Shown piece by piece: positions 1 through 12,800 of a stretch of 64,000 bases of DNA. The translations under genes were made by a program, and so were the position numbers. How positions within the stretch are numbered: the first letter of the stretch is position 1; each line of letters opens with the position of its first letter. Origin of the DNA: Lamellibrachia columna (taxonomy: Eukaryota; Annelida; Polychaeta; Sabellida; Siboglinidae); the NCBI GenBank assembly GCA_963662155.1, contig OY759266.1, positions 8,062,026 through 8,126,025 on the forward strand. The letters are read 5' to 3'. The notes under the pieces are model-generated. The model had not been told where the DNA came from and ran no database searches. It was given only the letters and a program-made list of their open reading frames with translations.

Positions 1-169
1 AGCAATACACTGCTGGAATGACTTCATTCTAACATATACATTAATAATCAACTCACACTAGTTATATGATACGCAATAACAAAACTATTTACCTTTTGTG
101 ATTACATTAACCATGACTGACAACCAACTCTGGTGACCACCACGAGTCATTATTTACAAATCCCTGCAT

Positions 170-290
170 TTTTACTCCACGCTACCTACTTACTCATTGG
201 TATCTAACCTCCACGCTACCTACTTACTCATTAGTATCTAACCTCCATGCTACCTACTTACTCATTGGTATCTAACTAGTCCAATTTAAA
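170..290. repeat. 33-bp tandem repeat, about 3 copies
   Basis: The phrase built on CTACCTACTTACTCATT recurs three times with single-base differences. It lies downstream of the deoxynucleoside kinase stop codon and has no coding signal. Confidence 0.85.
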
Positions 291-573
291 TTAGAAACAA
301 ATTAGCAATGGATGATACAGAATATGTTAACTTTTACTAAATCTTGCAATATTTAGTCAATAACTCCAGTTTGCTTACAAATGGACAACTAGAGTTCTGT
401 GGCACAAACAACTAACAACACAAGTTTTCCGAGTACATAACTTCATAAGTTTGTTCTAAAAGACCTGGAATACAACCACCTTTGGTAAACAACCTGACAG
501 TTTGAGCGTCTGTTATTTCTAGACCTATCTAAAGACAGCTTGCACTGGCACGGTGGAGAAGTCTGCAACGTCA

Positions 574-3500
574 TCACATGCAGCCACAGAGTATCCTCTG
601 TTTGTTGTCTTCATACACTTGTTTCATCTCCAGCATCTCGTGAGTGGCATCCAACACCTGGAACAGAGCAGTGTTCAATTTATGCCGAGCCTCTCCAACA
701 TTCATTACTCAGAGTGCATTACATGACCTGTTCATGCAAACACCATTTCAACTTCTGTTGAAACATCCAGCCACGCTGCATTTGTTCCGTGAAAGTTGTT
801 TGTTCTTATAATTCCATCACTGTTTAAACTGCTATGTTACACTGTTTATACTGTATTACTGTTGCGATAGAAGCCACTTTATCTAAGAATAAACATGATA
901 TAGAGGCATGTAATTGTTTTTAAAGTGAACATTATTGACAGTAAACACACAAAGCTATTGGAATATGACAAAAACACATTTTGAGTATTTATTCCCTGAA
1001 AAATGTCATTTCAGGTTGGGTGTGTCCCCTTAACATGACCCTAGAGGTGACAGACTGACCAGCACAGGTCCTGGAACTTTGAAGTGTTTCTGTTCTATGA
1101 GCCATTCTTCATGTAGTTCATGCAACTCTTCGATGAATTGCTGCAACAAAACAACCGTCTGAAGTCACATGCAAAATATATCCTGATAGCTTTCTAAATT
1201 TGCCCTGACAACATTCAAAGCCTGCCTGCCCTGATAGCACTCACAGTTTGCCCTGATAACAGTCAAACCCTGCCTCGATAGCACTCATAGTTTGCCCTGA
1301 TAACAGTCAAAGCCTGCCCTGATAGCACTCATAGTTTGCCCTAATAGCACACAGAGTTTGCCTGATAATAGTTAAAGCCTGCCCTGATAACTCATAGTTT
1401 GCCCTGATAATAGTCAAAGCCTGTCCTTATAGCACTCATATTTTGAACCTATAACAGCCAAAGCCTGTTGTGATAGCATTCATAGTTTACCCTGATAACA
1501 CTCAAAGCCTGCTGAGATAGTACTCATAGTTTGCCCTGACAACACCAAATGTTTGCCCTAACAGCAGTCAACATTTTGCCAAGCAACTGATAATCTCACA
1601 AAGGAATACAATTTAGTACAACTACATATCATACCAGTGGCACACTGGATTCTTCTTTCCGGTTTCGAATTTTGATTCGTTCGTAGCAAACCTCAGGTGG
1701 CGCCCTCAGGTAGACTGCAACAAAATAGACTGATGTAATAATTATTCTAGTATCATAAAATTATAAACAAGTGATATTGTGTCTACAGATAATGTTCCTA
1801 TTTTTGCTTTAAATGCAATACAATTTCAGAATCAGAAATTAATTGTTTCAAGACAAGTGGATAGACCAAGTGATTAATTCTGTCTCTGCAGACCAATAAA
1901 AAATACACATCATGAAAATCCACTTACGATTACTTTGATTCAAAAATCCATTAACCATGACACTTAAAAAAATCCATTACCATGTTTCATAAAGCATTAA
2001 TTGCAATAGTTCATAGGATGAGTACAACTATATTGTTTTATAAAGGAAGATTACATGTATCATACTACTAACATTTAGACAGGGTTTTAGATGAATTCAT
2101 GCATTCCTACTCCCATGCTGGGGGGGGGGCAATTACAATGGTCAATATTTTAAAGTTTCATAAAAAACAAACAAAATGACATTCTAAAAAATACAATTAC
2201 TATGTAATTAATTACAAATAACACTATTACAACTAAATCCAACCCTACCATCTATGAACACCAATTAGCACGGAAAGCAACTTCTTTTGACCAACTTACC
2301 AAAGAGGTCAACATGAATGTCTTGGCTGATGACCAGGTGGTTGAACCATTCAGTGAGTACAGCATGCTCAAGGCCAGACAAGATTTTGCTGCATCCAAAT
2401 AAAACAACACTGGAGAAAGACACACTATTGGACCACACAGATGCATATTATCTGCTTCCGACACAAAGTGCATAAAACTGGGAGAAAGTGACAGTATTGG
2501 GCTATACAGTGCTACATTAAAAACTTTTCTAAGTTACATGTGGGGTGTTTTCCAATTAAAATTATTACCAGAGGCAAAAATAATTAATAAAAAATGTAAA
2601 ATGATGAGAAACGTAGGAAATGACTGCACACTTTTTTTGGGGAGTGAAAGTTTTAGAAGTTGGATTCTGAGCAAGTGAAACCTTGTAAAATCTATAGGAG
2701 TGTTTCGTTTAGAGAAAGGAAAAGTACTAAGTGTAGACTGTAGTGCAGCCTACCTGTTGAAGCTGTTCTGAACGAAGACATATTGTGTGCTGTAGAGAGA
2801 CCTCTCGAGCATCTTCACAGGCTTCCCCTAATAAACAAACACATATATCAACTTGCTTGTAGTATTATGAAATCAGCTGTTTTCTTCTCCATCAATTTGA
2901 CAGACATTTTAGAGAAAAATTTACAATAAAAATTCAGTTTCATCCTAGATGAAAGAAAGACGGTAAAGTGCAAATACAATCATTTCAATTATACTACATA
3001 AAACTGCATTGTTTAAAAACTGGAAAAAATCACATCCGCAAGGCTGTTCGTTATCACAGAAGGCTGTTGAAACTAAGTTAATATTGTATGTTCAGAATAT
3101 AGGTCTAGTGTTATCAAACTAGGCATCTGGCATCTCTCTTTGTTGTCCATCGTGTTCAATGATGACATTAATGAAGGGGGGTATCCTTGTGCTTTGCTCT
3201 TCGGTGAGAATTCAAGTCAATTTGTGCCACAAAACCTCTGCCGCAGTCATCACAGAAGACAGTTGGTATAGAAGCACCTAGAAGGCCGTGGCGACGATCT
3301 TGCTCATGTTGATACTTTTGAGATAACTTTTCTTCTATATGAATCTTTCCCTGATGTATGGCCCTCCTCCACTGTTGTCGGTCATGTGCAGTGGATTCCC
3401 AGGTGTTTACTGGGATGTGTGTGGCTTTGAGATGTCTTTTTTAGCACATCTTTGTATCGCAAACGTTGTCCACCACGAAGGCGTTTCCTGCTGGATAATT

Positions 3501-6500
3501 CCCCATCGAACACTGCCTTTGGGAGTCTATCGCTGCTCATTCGGGTAACATGTCCAGTCCAGCGGAGTTGAGATGCAGTCAGAATGGCTTCAGGCCAACA
3601 TGTTCAATCCATGTTGGCCTGTCTCAACACGTGTACATTTGAAATGTGGTCTTTCCATGAGATCCGAAGGATTTGTCGTAGATGCCGGAGATGCACTTGG
3701 GAAAGTTTTCTGATGTGACGACGGTAGAGAGTATACGTCTCAGCAGAGTACAGCAGTGTTGGTAGTACAATCGCCTTGTACACCTGGCACTTTGTGGAGA
3801 TTGTAATGCCATGTTGTGACCATACTCGCTTCCAGAGTCCTCCAAAGGCTCCAGAGGCAGCACGTATATGGTTCTTAATTTCCATGTCGATGGTGTTGTC
3901 AGATGCAATTGTGCTTCCCAAGTATGTGAAGTTATTGACTGACTTTAGTGGGGTGCCATAGATTTCAATTTGTAGACTGGTTGAAGTTTGTCCAGGTGGA
4001 GGTTGGTAGAGTGTTAAAGTTTTCTTTGTACTAATTGTAAGTCCAAATAAGGTTGCAGTTTGTTCAAAGTGTTTACAAATCTCTTTGATGTCTTCTAGTG
4101 TGTGCGCAACAATAGCAGCATCATCTGCAAACAGCAGTTCACGAATGCAAAGTTCACATGTTTTTGTGTTTGCTCTCAGTCTAGCCAAGTTGAATAACTG
4201 TCCATCAGTTCTAGTGCAGATGAAAACGCCCATACTCAAGTGTTCCGATGCTGCAGATAGTACTGCTCCAAGAAAGAGAGTGAACAAAGTGGGTGCCAAG
4301 ACGCATCTTTGCTTTAATCCATGACTGATTTCAAATGGATCTGTAATTGTTCCACCAACAGACACTGAACCAGCCATGCCATCGTGAAATTCCTGAATTT
4401 GCTTGACAAAGGTCTCAGGGCAACCTTATCTTCTAAGTAAGATCCACAGGGTTGATCTGTCCACTGCGTCGAATGCCTTTGACAAGTCAATAAAAATCAT
4501 GTAGAGGGTTTGTTGTTGTTCAACAGCTTTTTCCTGTAGTTGAGGTGCAAAACCCACACTGGCTTTCAGGGAGAATCAATTCTGCAATTTGTCTTTTCAG
4601 AAGGATTTTTGCTAGGAATTTCCCCGCAGTTGAGAGCAGTGAAATGCCCCAGTAGTTCCCACAGTCACCCTTCTTTTTGTATATTGCGGTTATCAAAGCA
4701 TCTTTGAACTGCTGTGGTAGCTCTTTTGCTGTCCAACAAGTGTGGTAGAATTTCAGGAGTTGAGTATGAAGCGCTGCACCTCCATATTTATAGATTTCAG
4801 CAGGTAAACCATCCAGTCCTGGTGTCTTTCCTGACTTTGTTGATTTGATGGCAGCCAAAATATCCTCTAGTGTTGGTGGATTTGCAATGTCTTCCTGTGT
4901 TGGGTGTCGTTCTATTGTAGCAAGTGCTTCCTCTGTAGGAGTCGTTGGGTGATTCAGCAGCTTGCTGAAATATTCCCTCCATCTGGACACAATTTCTGGC
5001 TTCTCTGTAAAAACTTGTGAACCTTTTGCATCTCTAACTGGTGCAATAGCAGTTTTCTGTGGACCATAGATCTGTTTGATTGCAGCAAAGAATCCTTTTG
5101 CTGAATTTTCATCAGCTAGCTGTTGCAGTTCATCAGCCTTTTTGTCCCACCAGGCATTTTGCATCGCTCGTAAGTTTTTTTGTAGCTTGGTTTTTGCTTG
5201 TGCATAGTGCTGGTTTCAACATGTGCAAACTAGGCATAATGGACAGCTGAAGCAATTTCTGTTTGAGGACATTACATAATGATACCTACTGATACATGTT
5301 TGTGCATCTGGAGCCGGGTCAACATGGCATAGTTGTTGAAAGAGAAGCTCCACCTGGCGGGGTCCTTGTAGAGGAATTCCTAGAAGAAGACGGATGTTTT
5401 GTTCACTTTACAGAAGAAACATATCCTGAAGTCTGACTACCTCTTTGGCATTATGCTGTTCACATTAATGCAGTTACACTGTATATATTTACTTATAAAG
5501 TCATCTTGCTGAAACTTTGCTCTGTATTTCTGTTGCACATCTTATAGACTATAAAATTAACCTCTCTCCTCAACTGACTCATAATTTTGCTAAGATCATT
5601 GAAAGAACTGACTTTGTTTGTTAGGTCAGGTAATTTACGAAGGTCTGAATGGTCTCACGTTACAGAAAATAAAGCCGGACCAATTTTGGCCTTTTCTGCC
5701 AAAATGACTCCATCCAATCAAAAATGATGTAATAATTTGTGCAATTATTTCAACAAAACTAAATAACAAAACTAGCTAGAATGCTGTAGTGGAAGCTATG
5801 TAGTTAGTGTAATTTAACGGTAGAGCCAGACGGGTAAAACAGACCTAACACAACGCTCACCTTAGTTAGTTTAGTACATATAGGCGAGCGATATATTGCT
5901 TGTCTGATTTTCTCAAACATGAAGCACTCATTTCATATTGTGCTCCAAATTCTCACAATGGTGGAAACAAGTTGTTGTTAACAGCATCACACGACAGGCA
6001 TTCAAAGTTGAAAGTGAGTAGAGGGGAGACAAGGGGCAGCAGTCACTGTAAGAACCTCAGTTACGTACCAGCGCATTATGACCCTGCACGTTGGTCCACT
6101 GTTCCACGGGTTCTTTCAGGGGCTAAAAAGTCAAGGTCAAAGGTCACCAATCTAGTGTTATAAAATAACACAATTTACGGGGCTAGATAAGCTTTAATTA
6201 AAAAGTGGTTTTGTGTCTGAACTTTTTGGCAAAATTACATAAATCTTAGCTTTTCCTCACTTTGGAACACACTTATGACAACATATCATAGATATATCAT
6301 ACAACAACATAAATTGCATCGTTTGGTAGAAACCAGAATATTAATTTATAAAAAAACCACAATGTTCTTGTAATCATACAAATAAAATCCTAAAAAGTTA
6401 CAAATCTAAAACTGCATTCACCCATATTTTGCTGATATTTTATAAGATCTCTTAGGATAAAACACTGTATTTAGAATTCATGAGGTCAACAATTTTGTGC

Positions 6501-6778
6501 CAACACAAACTGTCAACACAAAATAGGTGCCACCAGTCAAGCAGCAAGAACCTGAAGCTTTTCTGGACACTTTGGAGAAAAAAATTTTTTTTGCTGTAGC
6601 ACCAGATCGAAGATTATTTGTGGCGCTTTACACCATATTAAAATTAATAACATGGTTTAGAATTGCTAAATAAGCAAATAAATACTACTAATAAAAAAGC
6701 TATACCACAGCATAGCCAATGTAATAAGATAATGATAAAAATAAATATACATAAATAATAGTAGTAATAATAAATCAT

Positions 6779-6814
<36 letters not shown>

Positions 6815-9800
6815 CATATATAATAGTCAAATTAAGTTTTTTTTATTATTGCTAACTAGTATGATTAAGATCATGGAAGCAAGTTGAGCTTTGTGCCTAA
6901 ACGTACCTCGACCGTGGAACAATTCTCAAAGTAGCTCAGCAGTGTAGACTTGCCGCAGCCAATGTTACCCTCCACAGACACCTATGCAGGGTAAACTGAC
7001 TTCATAGAAAACAGTCAGCACTAGTTATAACACCACTGTTAATAATAATATTTATTTTATAGTGCCACATCCAACATGTTTTAAAGAAAATATTGAGAAA
7101 ATAGCACACCGCTGTAAAACAATATCAGCTATTACTATAGATGATATAATAATAGATCATCATTATATATATATATATTTAATAATTAAGATGGGAATGT
7201 GTTTGTTATTGTAATAGCAGAGCCCATGTCTTCTCGACTGTGTTACTGTGTTCACCAAGATGTCTGGAATACCTTATACAACAGTTTATTAATGATGGAA
7301 TATAAGAACTTTCACTGACATAGTCCTTCTAGATTTCGCAAAATAAAAATTAAAGGTTTATCACATTTTCTTCATAATCATCATGACTCTTACTTGAAAA
7401 CAATGATAAGATGCATGGATCATCCACCTATCTGATGAAGCTCATTAAAAATAGAGCATATAATTTAATGTAGTGCTAAGATACATACTGTAAATTTCTT
7501 CTTTCTCGTCTTGCAAAACTGCTTCAACTCGTTCACCCCTTCTGAAACCAATAACAAAAATGTACATCAGGCAAAATAACAGTAAAATGTAGATCCAGAA
7601 TCTACTCAAAATGTTTTAATTAAGTATCCTATTACTCTTGCGCATACAGGTTTGGACACAGAAGATAAGTTGTGGTATTATGCATGCTCACTAACCAGGG
7701 GTGGTACCGTGGTGATAATACTACAGTACTTCTGGCAATGGAAAATCAACCTGTTGAAACGCTCTAGTTCCAACATTTATCTTAAGACTTGGAACAAAAA
7801 CTAGATTAGAATTAAATTGATTGAAACTGTCTGGGCTGTCTTGCTACTAGCCACAATTGACCAGGCTCCGCACAGTGGCACCACCGTTTGTTGCACACAT
7901 CTTTGCCTGGATGCAGTGTGTTTTTCATTGTGACGGAAATTATGTATGCACCCAGATTCTGTGTGCATATATAATTAGCTAATTATGATGTCATTTGGAT
8001 AATTAATAAAATAAGAGTTAATTTTTATCAGTTTATACGATGCAATTTAAATTAACTTTAAACTTTGATTATATTGACACAACTGTCCGACAGAATAGCT
8101 AAATCAGGCCAAAAAAATGTGTAGTGTAGCAACTCGATAATGATGCTGACTGGCTGCACTGGCACTTCACGGCAACGCCTACACAAAATGGAGTGATGAA
8201 TAGATAGAGGGTAACAATGCAACCACGCCTTTGCTGTCAGACTTCTTGGCGGATTCAAGTAGCCTGGGTAGAGTTGGATAAGCGAAACTAGCTCACTGCC
8301 AATTAAAGTTAAGCACCCGTAATATTGTTGGGTAGGAATTGAAAAATCGGCGTTTCAACAAGTTGATCTGCCAGTGTCGTGATAATAATGTAGTCAGACC
8401 CCCTCGGCGACGAGGGATACATAAAATGATTAGCACCTGTCAGAACTCTGCCATATACAGCTTTCGTCAGCGCAGTCGCAAGGATCCCGAGCAATGAGTA
8501 TCGTTTCGTGCAAATTCCGTTTCGTGCCAAATCCATCCAGGTGTGTTACGAAAGCGGAAAGGACACCAACTGGCAACTAACAGTCCTGCTGATAAACCAT
8601 ATTTAACATCCGCGAAAGCAAATGTCCACGTGGTCCAAGACAAAGGGTTTGCGTGCGGTTTTAGTGGCTGCCTGGTGCAACTGTTGCCATTCCCCTACAT
8701 CCGAGCGAAAATCGAGCAACAAAGATGCACGCTGTCGGATTCATTCTGGGTCGCCCAGGTGGTAAACCGCAACACGTCAATCCGAGTCGGCGTCGCTTAC
8801 GAAAACACCTTTTCCTTTCCGATTCGTTTCCAGCACTCAGCAACGTTCCATCAAACTGACTAGCCCGTATATGGGTGTACCCATATAAGTGTGTGTGTGC
8901 CCGTTGTGGTGGGTTATTAGAATCTGATTCCACTAGTCAGCCTTTTTAAGAACAAATAAACCAAATGATTATCCAGACTCCGTGACGTGGCGCCACCGTT
9001 TGTCGCAAACACGGGCGGATGGAATCAAACAGATTAGACCACAGTTAAGGCTTCCAGGAATATAGTGCCTAAAATACACAATTTAGCCGATTTCAGAGAT
9101 TTTATTTGCCAAGAAGTAACTGTATTCAGCCAACAAGGTAGAAACGTTCGAATTCATATTTAGCAAAAACCGAAATTTTTTAGGGTAGGTGCATTTGCGA
9201 CATGATTAAAAGAGCTGGATGTATGTGATTTTGATGAGACTTTTTCACAAAATCAACAACATTCATGATGGTGGTGGCTGTAAATTTTTTTCTTAATTTT
9301 TATACTCCAGTTTTCTTATAATCAGACAACACGTTGACATGACCACCAAAGCTGTCCTTAACAGACGAATAAATACCCATCATTTTAGAATGCCTTTTAT
9401 TTTGTATAAAATTATTAGAAAATTATTTTCATTATCCAAAACACACACACAAATAACATTAATTGCACGCGTAAATATAGGTCATGTCATCAAAACGAAG
9501 TAATCAGACCAATGATGCTATCTGATGCCATAGACAGTAACACTAACTGTCAAACCATGCATCTGGAGACATACTTTCTTCTGGGGAGTTCACGAAGGTT
9601 AGCAACAGTCGGCTAAACAAGACTACTTCTGTGCTGGCATACAAAAGTCAAGCTGACCTTACTTACCAGACATTGATTTTGATGGGAAATTGGTGGGACT
9701 CCACTGGACTCCCACTCTGCTTATATCTGGGATACGAAATTTGCAAGTTTTTTCAAGAAATACAGACCCAAAAATGTGCTGTCATTTTCCTACTTTGCAT

Positions 9801-12800
9801 TCGTTGTAGATTTTCAGGAATACAGGAGTTAAATTGGAGTAAAAAAGTAATTAAAAAAGCAACTGAAAATTAATTGAAAAGACCAATTTTATTTTCGCCA
9901 ATTCCAAATCCAGAATTGAAAATTGGCGGTTCAATCTTACTATTATATTCACTGTGAGTTTGTATGTTATCATTTATGCTACTCCTCCTAGATGCTTTGC
10001 ATCTCGGATGCCAAACTTTCAGGAGTTCATCTACACCACGTTCAGGTAATCTCAGTTTAATTTTTTTTAAATCACCCTGCTATTACCCTTTCTAATGACA
10101 ATCGAATTACTCTTTGTAGTTATTACTTACAAATATATAATATATAATTGATACCAACTTACCAAGTCTGCTGCTGATGCATACTCTTGAGTGCCGAATA
10201 AACGTCCCTATACGCGTATTTATTTGATGAAAAATGCCACAGTATATGCACCTTATTTGGCACAATACTATTATTAAATTTTTACATTTGTGCCAGCCTA
10301 TATTCTCCGATAATCGTGGCAAATCATGCAGGGTATAATTTTTAGGAGAGCAATCATTCTCACTCCCTATAGCTAGCGCTAACCAATCATCCACCGCTTG
10401 TGATAAAATCACTTGCTCCCAACTGGAGCTGCATGTCAAACGACAGTTGTGAATTTAGCGGGATCCTGTGCTTCTGAGGATCCTAGATTTTGATCCCGAA
10501 GCATTAGACCGTTAAATTTCCATGATTAGATGAATCGGTCAGAATCTTTAGTTCTCTGGAGCACGACATGGTATATTATTAGTTAAAACGCCATTATCAC
10601 AGCGTAAACCAATCGTAAATGGCCACCGTGCGCAGCGCCTCAAACCGGTCGTAACCGACTGGTGGTGGTTTCCCCTGAAACGGGCTTGCATATTCAATTC
10701 AATAAAACTTTAATGTCCATTTAAAAACGGAAACTTTCCCAGTTTTCCGCAGATATAAAATGCGGTTACTATATCTGCTGTGACGTGAATATGCACAAAG
10801 TTTATGCATATTCGGCACAAAAAAAAAAAAATACACGGTAATCTGCATAGTTTTTTAGGGACGTCTTGAGCTTGGCTTCACGTCAAGTAAAAAAAATTGC
10901 TTCGGCACTAAAAAAGACAAATATACTAGTGACTTTTTTGCACTGTATCATTATTTGTTTTGAACAATTTGCCCCCCTATACTGTTATTCGGCAATATAC
11001 TATTATTAAATTTGACCGATTTGCCACCCTATACTTTTATTTGGCCTATACGTTTATTTGGCACTCAAGAGTAGTACATTTTCGTTTAACAGAATCACTT
11101 TGGGTCAGAGCACTGTTTCTATTAAGTGGCTGAATCTCTCAAGCAGCAGACTTTAATACAACGCCAAAGCCAAAGTCGGGAATAAGGAATGGTTCTGTTC
11201 CAGCCAATAATATTTGATTCTACTAAGCGGCTGATTCTGTCACTCCATCCTCAAGTAATTTAGCCTATTGCAAATCCAGTTCATTGATATATAGTGTATA
11301 AATAAGTAACATCTGCAATCGGTTTAATGAATTTTTTTATTAAGATGATCGAAAAAATTTACTTCGGTCATTAGATCTGTTACCGCTCAAAATAGTGGAT
11401 ATTCAAGATAGTAAACACTGTGTGGGTCAATGCTGATCATGGGCATGACTTCCATCCTCTCGCCGATCACATGACAAAGTTACGAAATTTCACCAGGTCC
11501 AAGGCCAAGGGTGAAATTTGTTAGTTTTCAGTGTTTCCGTTTTCACTTGACTTAAATTACTGTTTGATCATACTTGAATAGTTTGTCTGATGATTTCTCA
11601 AAAACTACATATAAAAGTTGCACAAACGGACTAACAAATTGCGGTGCCAGTGGACCCTCGCCTTGCCCTTGCTTGGACTAGGGCACTGACTTATATCATA
11701 AAATTTTAGTGATTTAGAACAAAGTGACAATTTTTCAAATTGAATGATGAATAACACGAATATGTACATTTATACAACACTAAATTATATTTGTCCGTGG
11801 CACAGCCATAGCAGCTGGGCTTAGCCTTAGACAACAGAATAATGTCTAATACTGAAATAAGCATCAAAAATGCAAAAATTTACATTGGTGTATAAAACTA
11901 AGTTTCTAGGTGTATTGATAGATAACAAGCTCAACTGGAAAGACCATATTGACATGATCACACTGAGAATACTGGCATTATGTTCAAAGCAAAATATCTA
12001 TTAAACAGAACCTCCAGCATGATATTGTACTGCTCGATAAAACTAATATTAGTGGCATCTATATGTTACAAAAGAAGGCGGTAAGAATTGTGTGTAATGC
12101 CAGTTACCTACATCAGTCAAATTTGTTATTTCTCGACCTGCATGTATTAAAGGTATTCGATTTGATCGAACCAAAAACTGCTATGATAATGTATAAAGCT
12201 CACAAGAAATACTTACCTGTAAATTGACAAAACAATTTTAACATGAGATTGGGTTTGGCCTATGACACATGACAGAGTAAAAATATAAGGCAAGTGTTTG
12301 CTAGAACGACACAAAAAGCTAATTGTATCACAGTAAATGGTGTGAAATTGTGGAATGCACTGCAAAAAAATTAAGACCTCAAAAATATTCATATCTTTAA
12401 AATATATATAAGAAGTATGCGTTACTGTTACTATAATTCTATATAATTGTTAAACATTCAACTGAATGAGATTATAGTTAAAATGTGTATTTTTTTGTTT
12501 TGTTTTTTCTTTTCTTTTAAATTTTTATATTGGTATGTAGCATTATGTTAATCGTCTTGTAAAGTAACATGCTTTGCATGATAGGTATAACAGTCATGGA
12601 AAGAAGGGATGGAAGTTTGGGTAGTTTGAGAAACAACTGTAGCAACAGGTTGGTGTGCCAGGACATGTACACGAGGGGTCACTGAACCATAAGATAAATT
12701 GGTGTTTGTTGAGAGAACGAACTCTCCCAGCCTTGGACATAGTAAATGGGTTGACTGCCCCGGGCCTGCCTTGGCCTCAAGAGGTCGGAAGTTGAATTAT

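Noticed and set aside
1030..1060. Reading the kinase through to an in-frame stop (SLSPLGSC) after exon 9
   Set aside because: A GTCAGT donor at 1059 and the downstream exon 657-574 restore the conserved PVLVLDATHEM order, so the read-through is intron.
5900..6163. Plus-strand frame of 87 codons containing HYDPARW
   Set aside because: It overlaps, on the wrong strand, the kinase exon 6122-6069, which has splice sites and family similarity; the resemblance to DPARW is coincidental.
8543..8863. 106-codon plus-strand frame in a GC-richer patch
   Set aside because: No similarity recognised, no splice or neighbour support, and a competing minus-strand frame; left as unassigned sequence.
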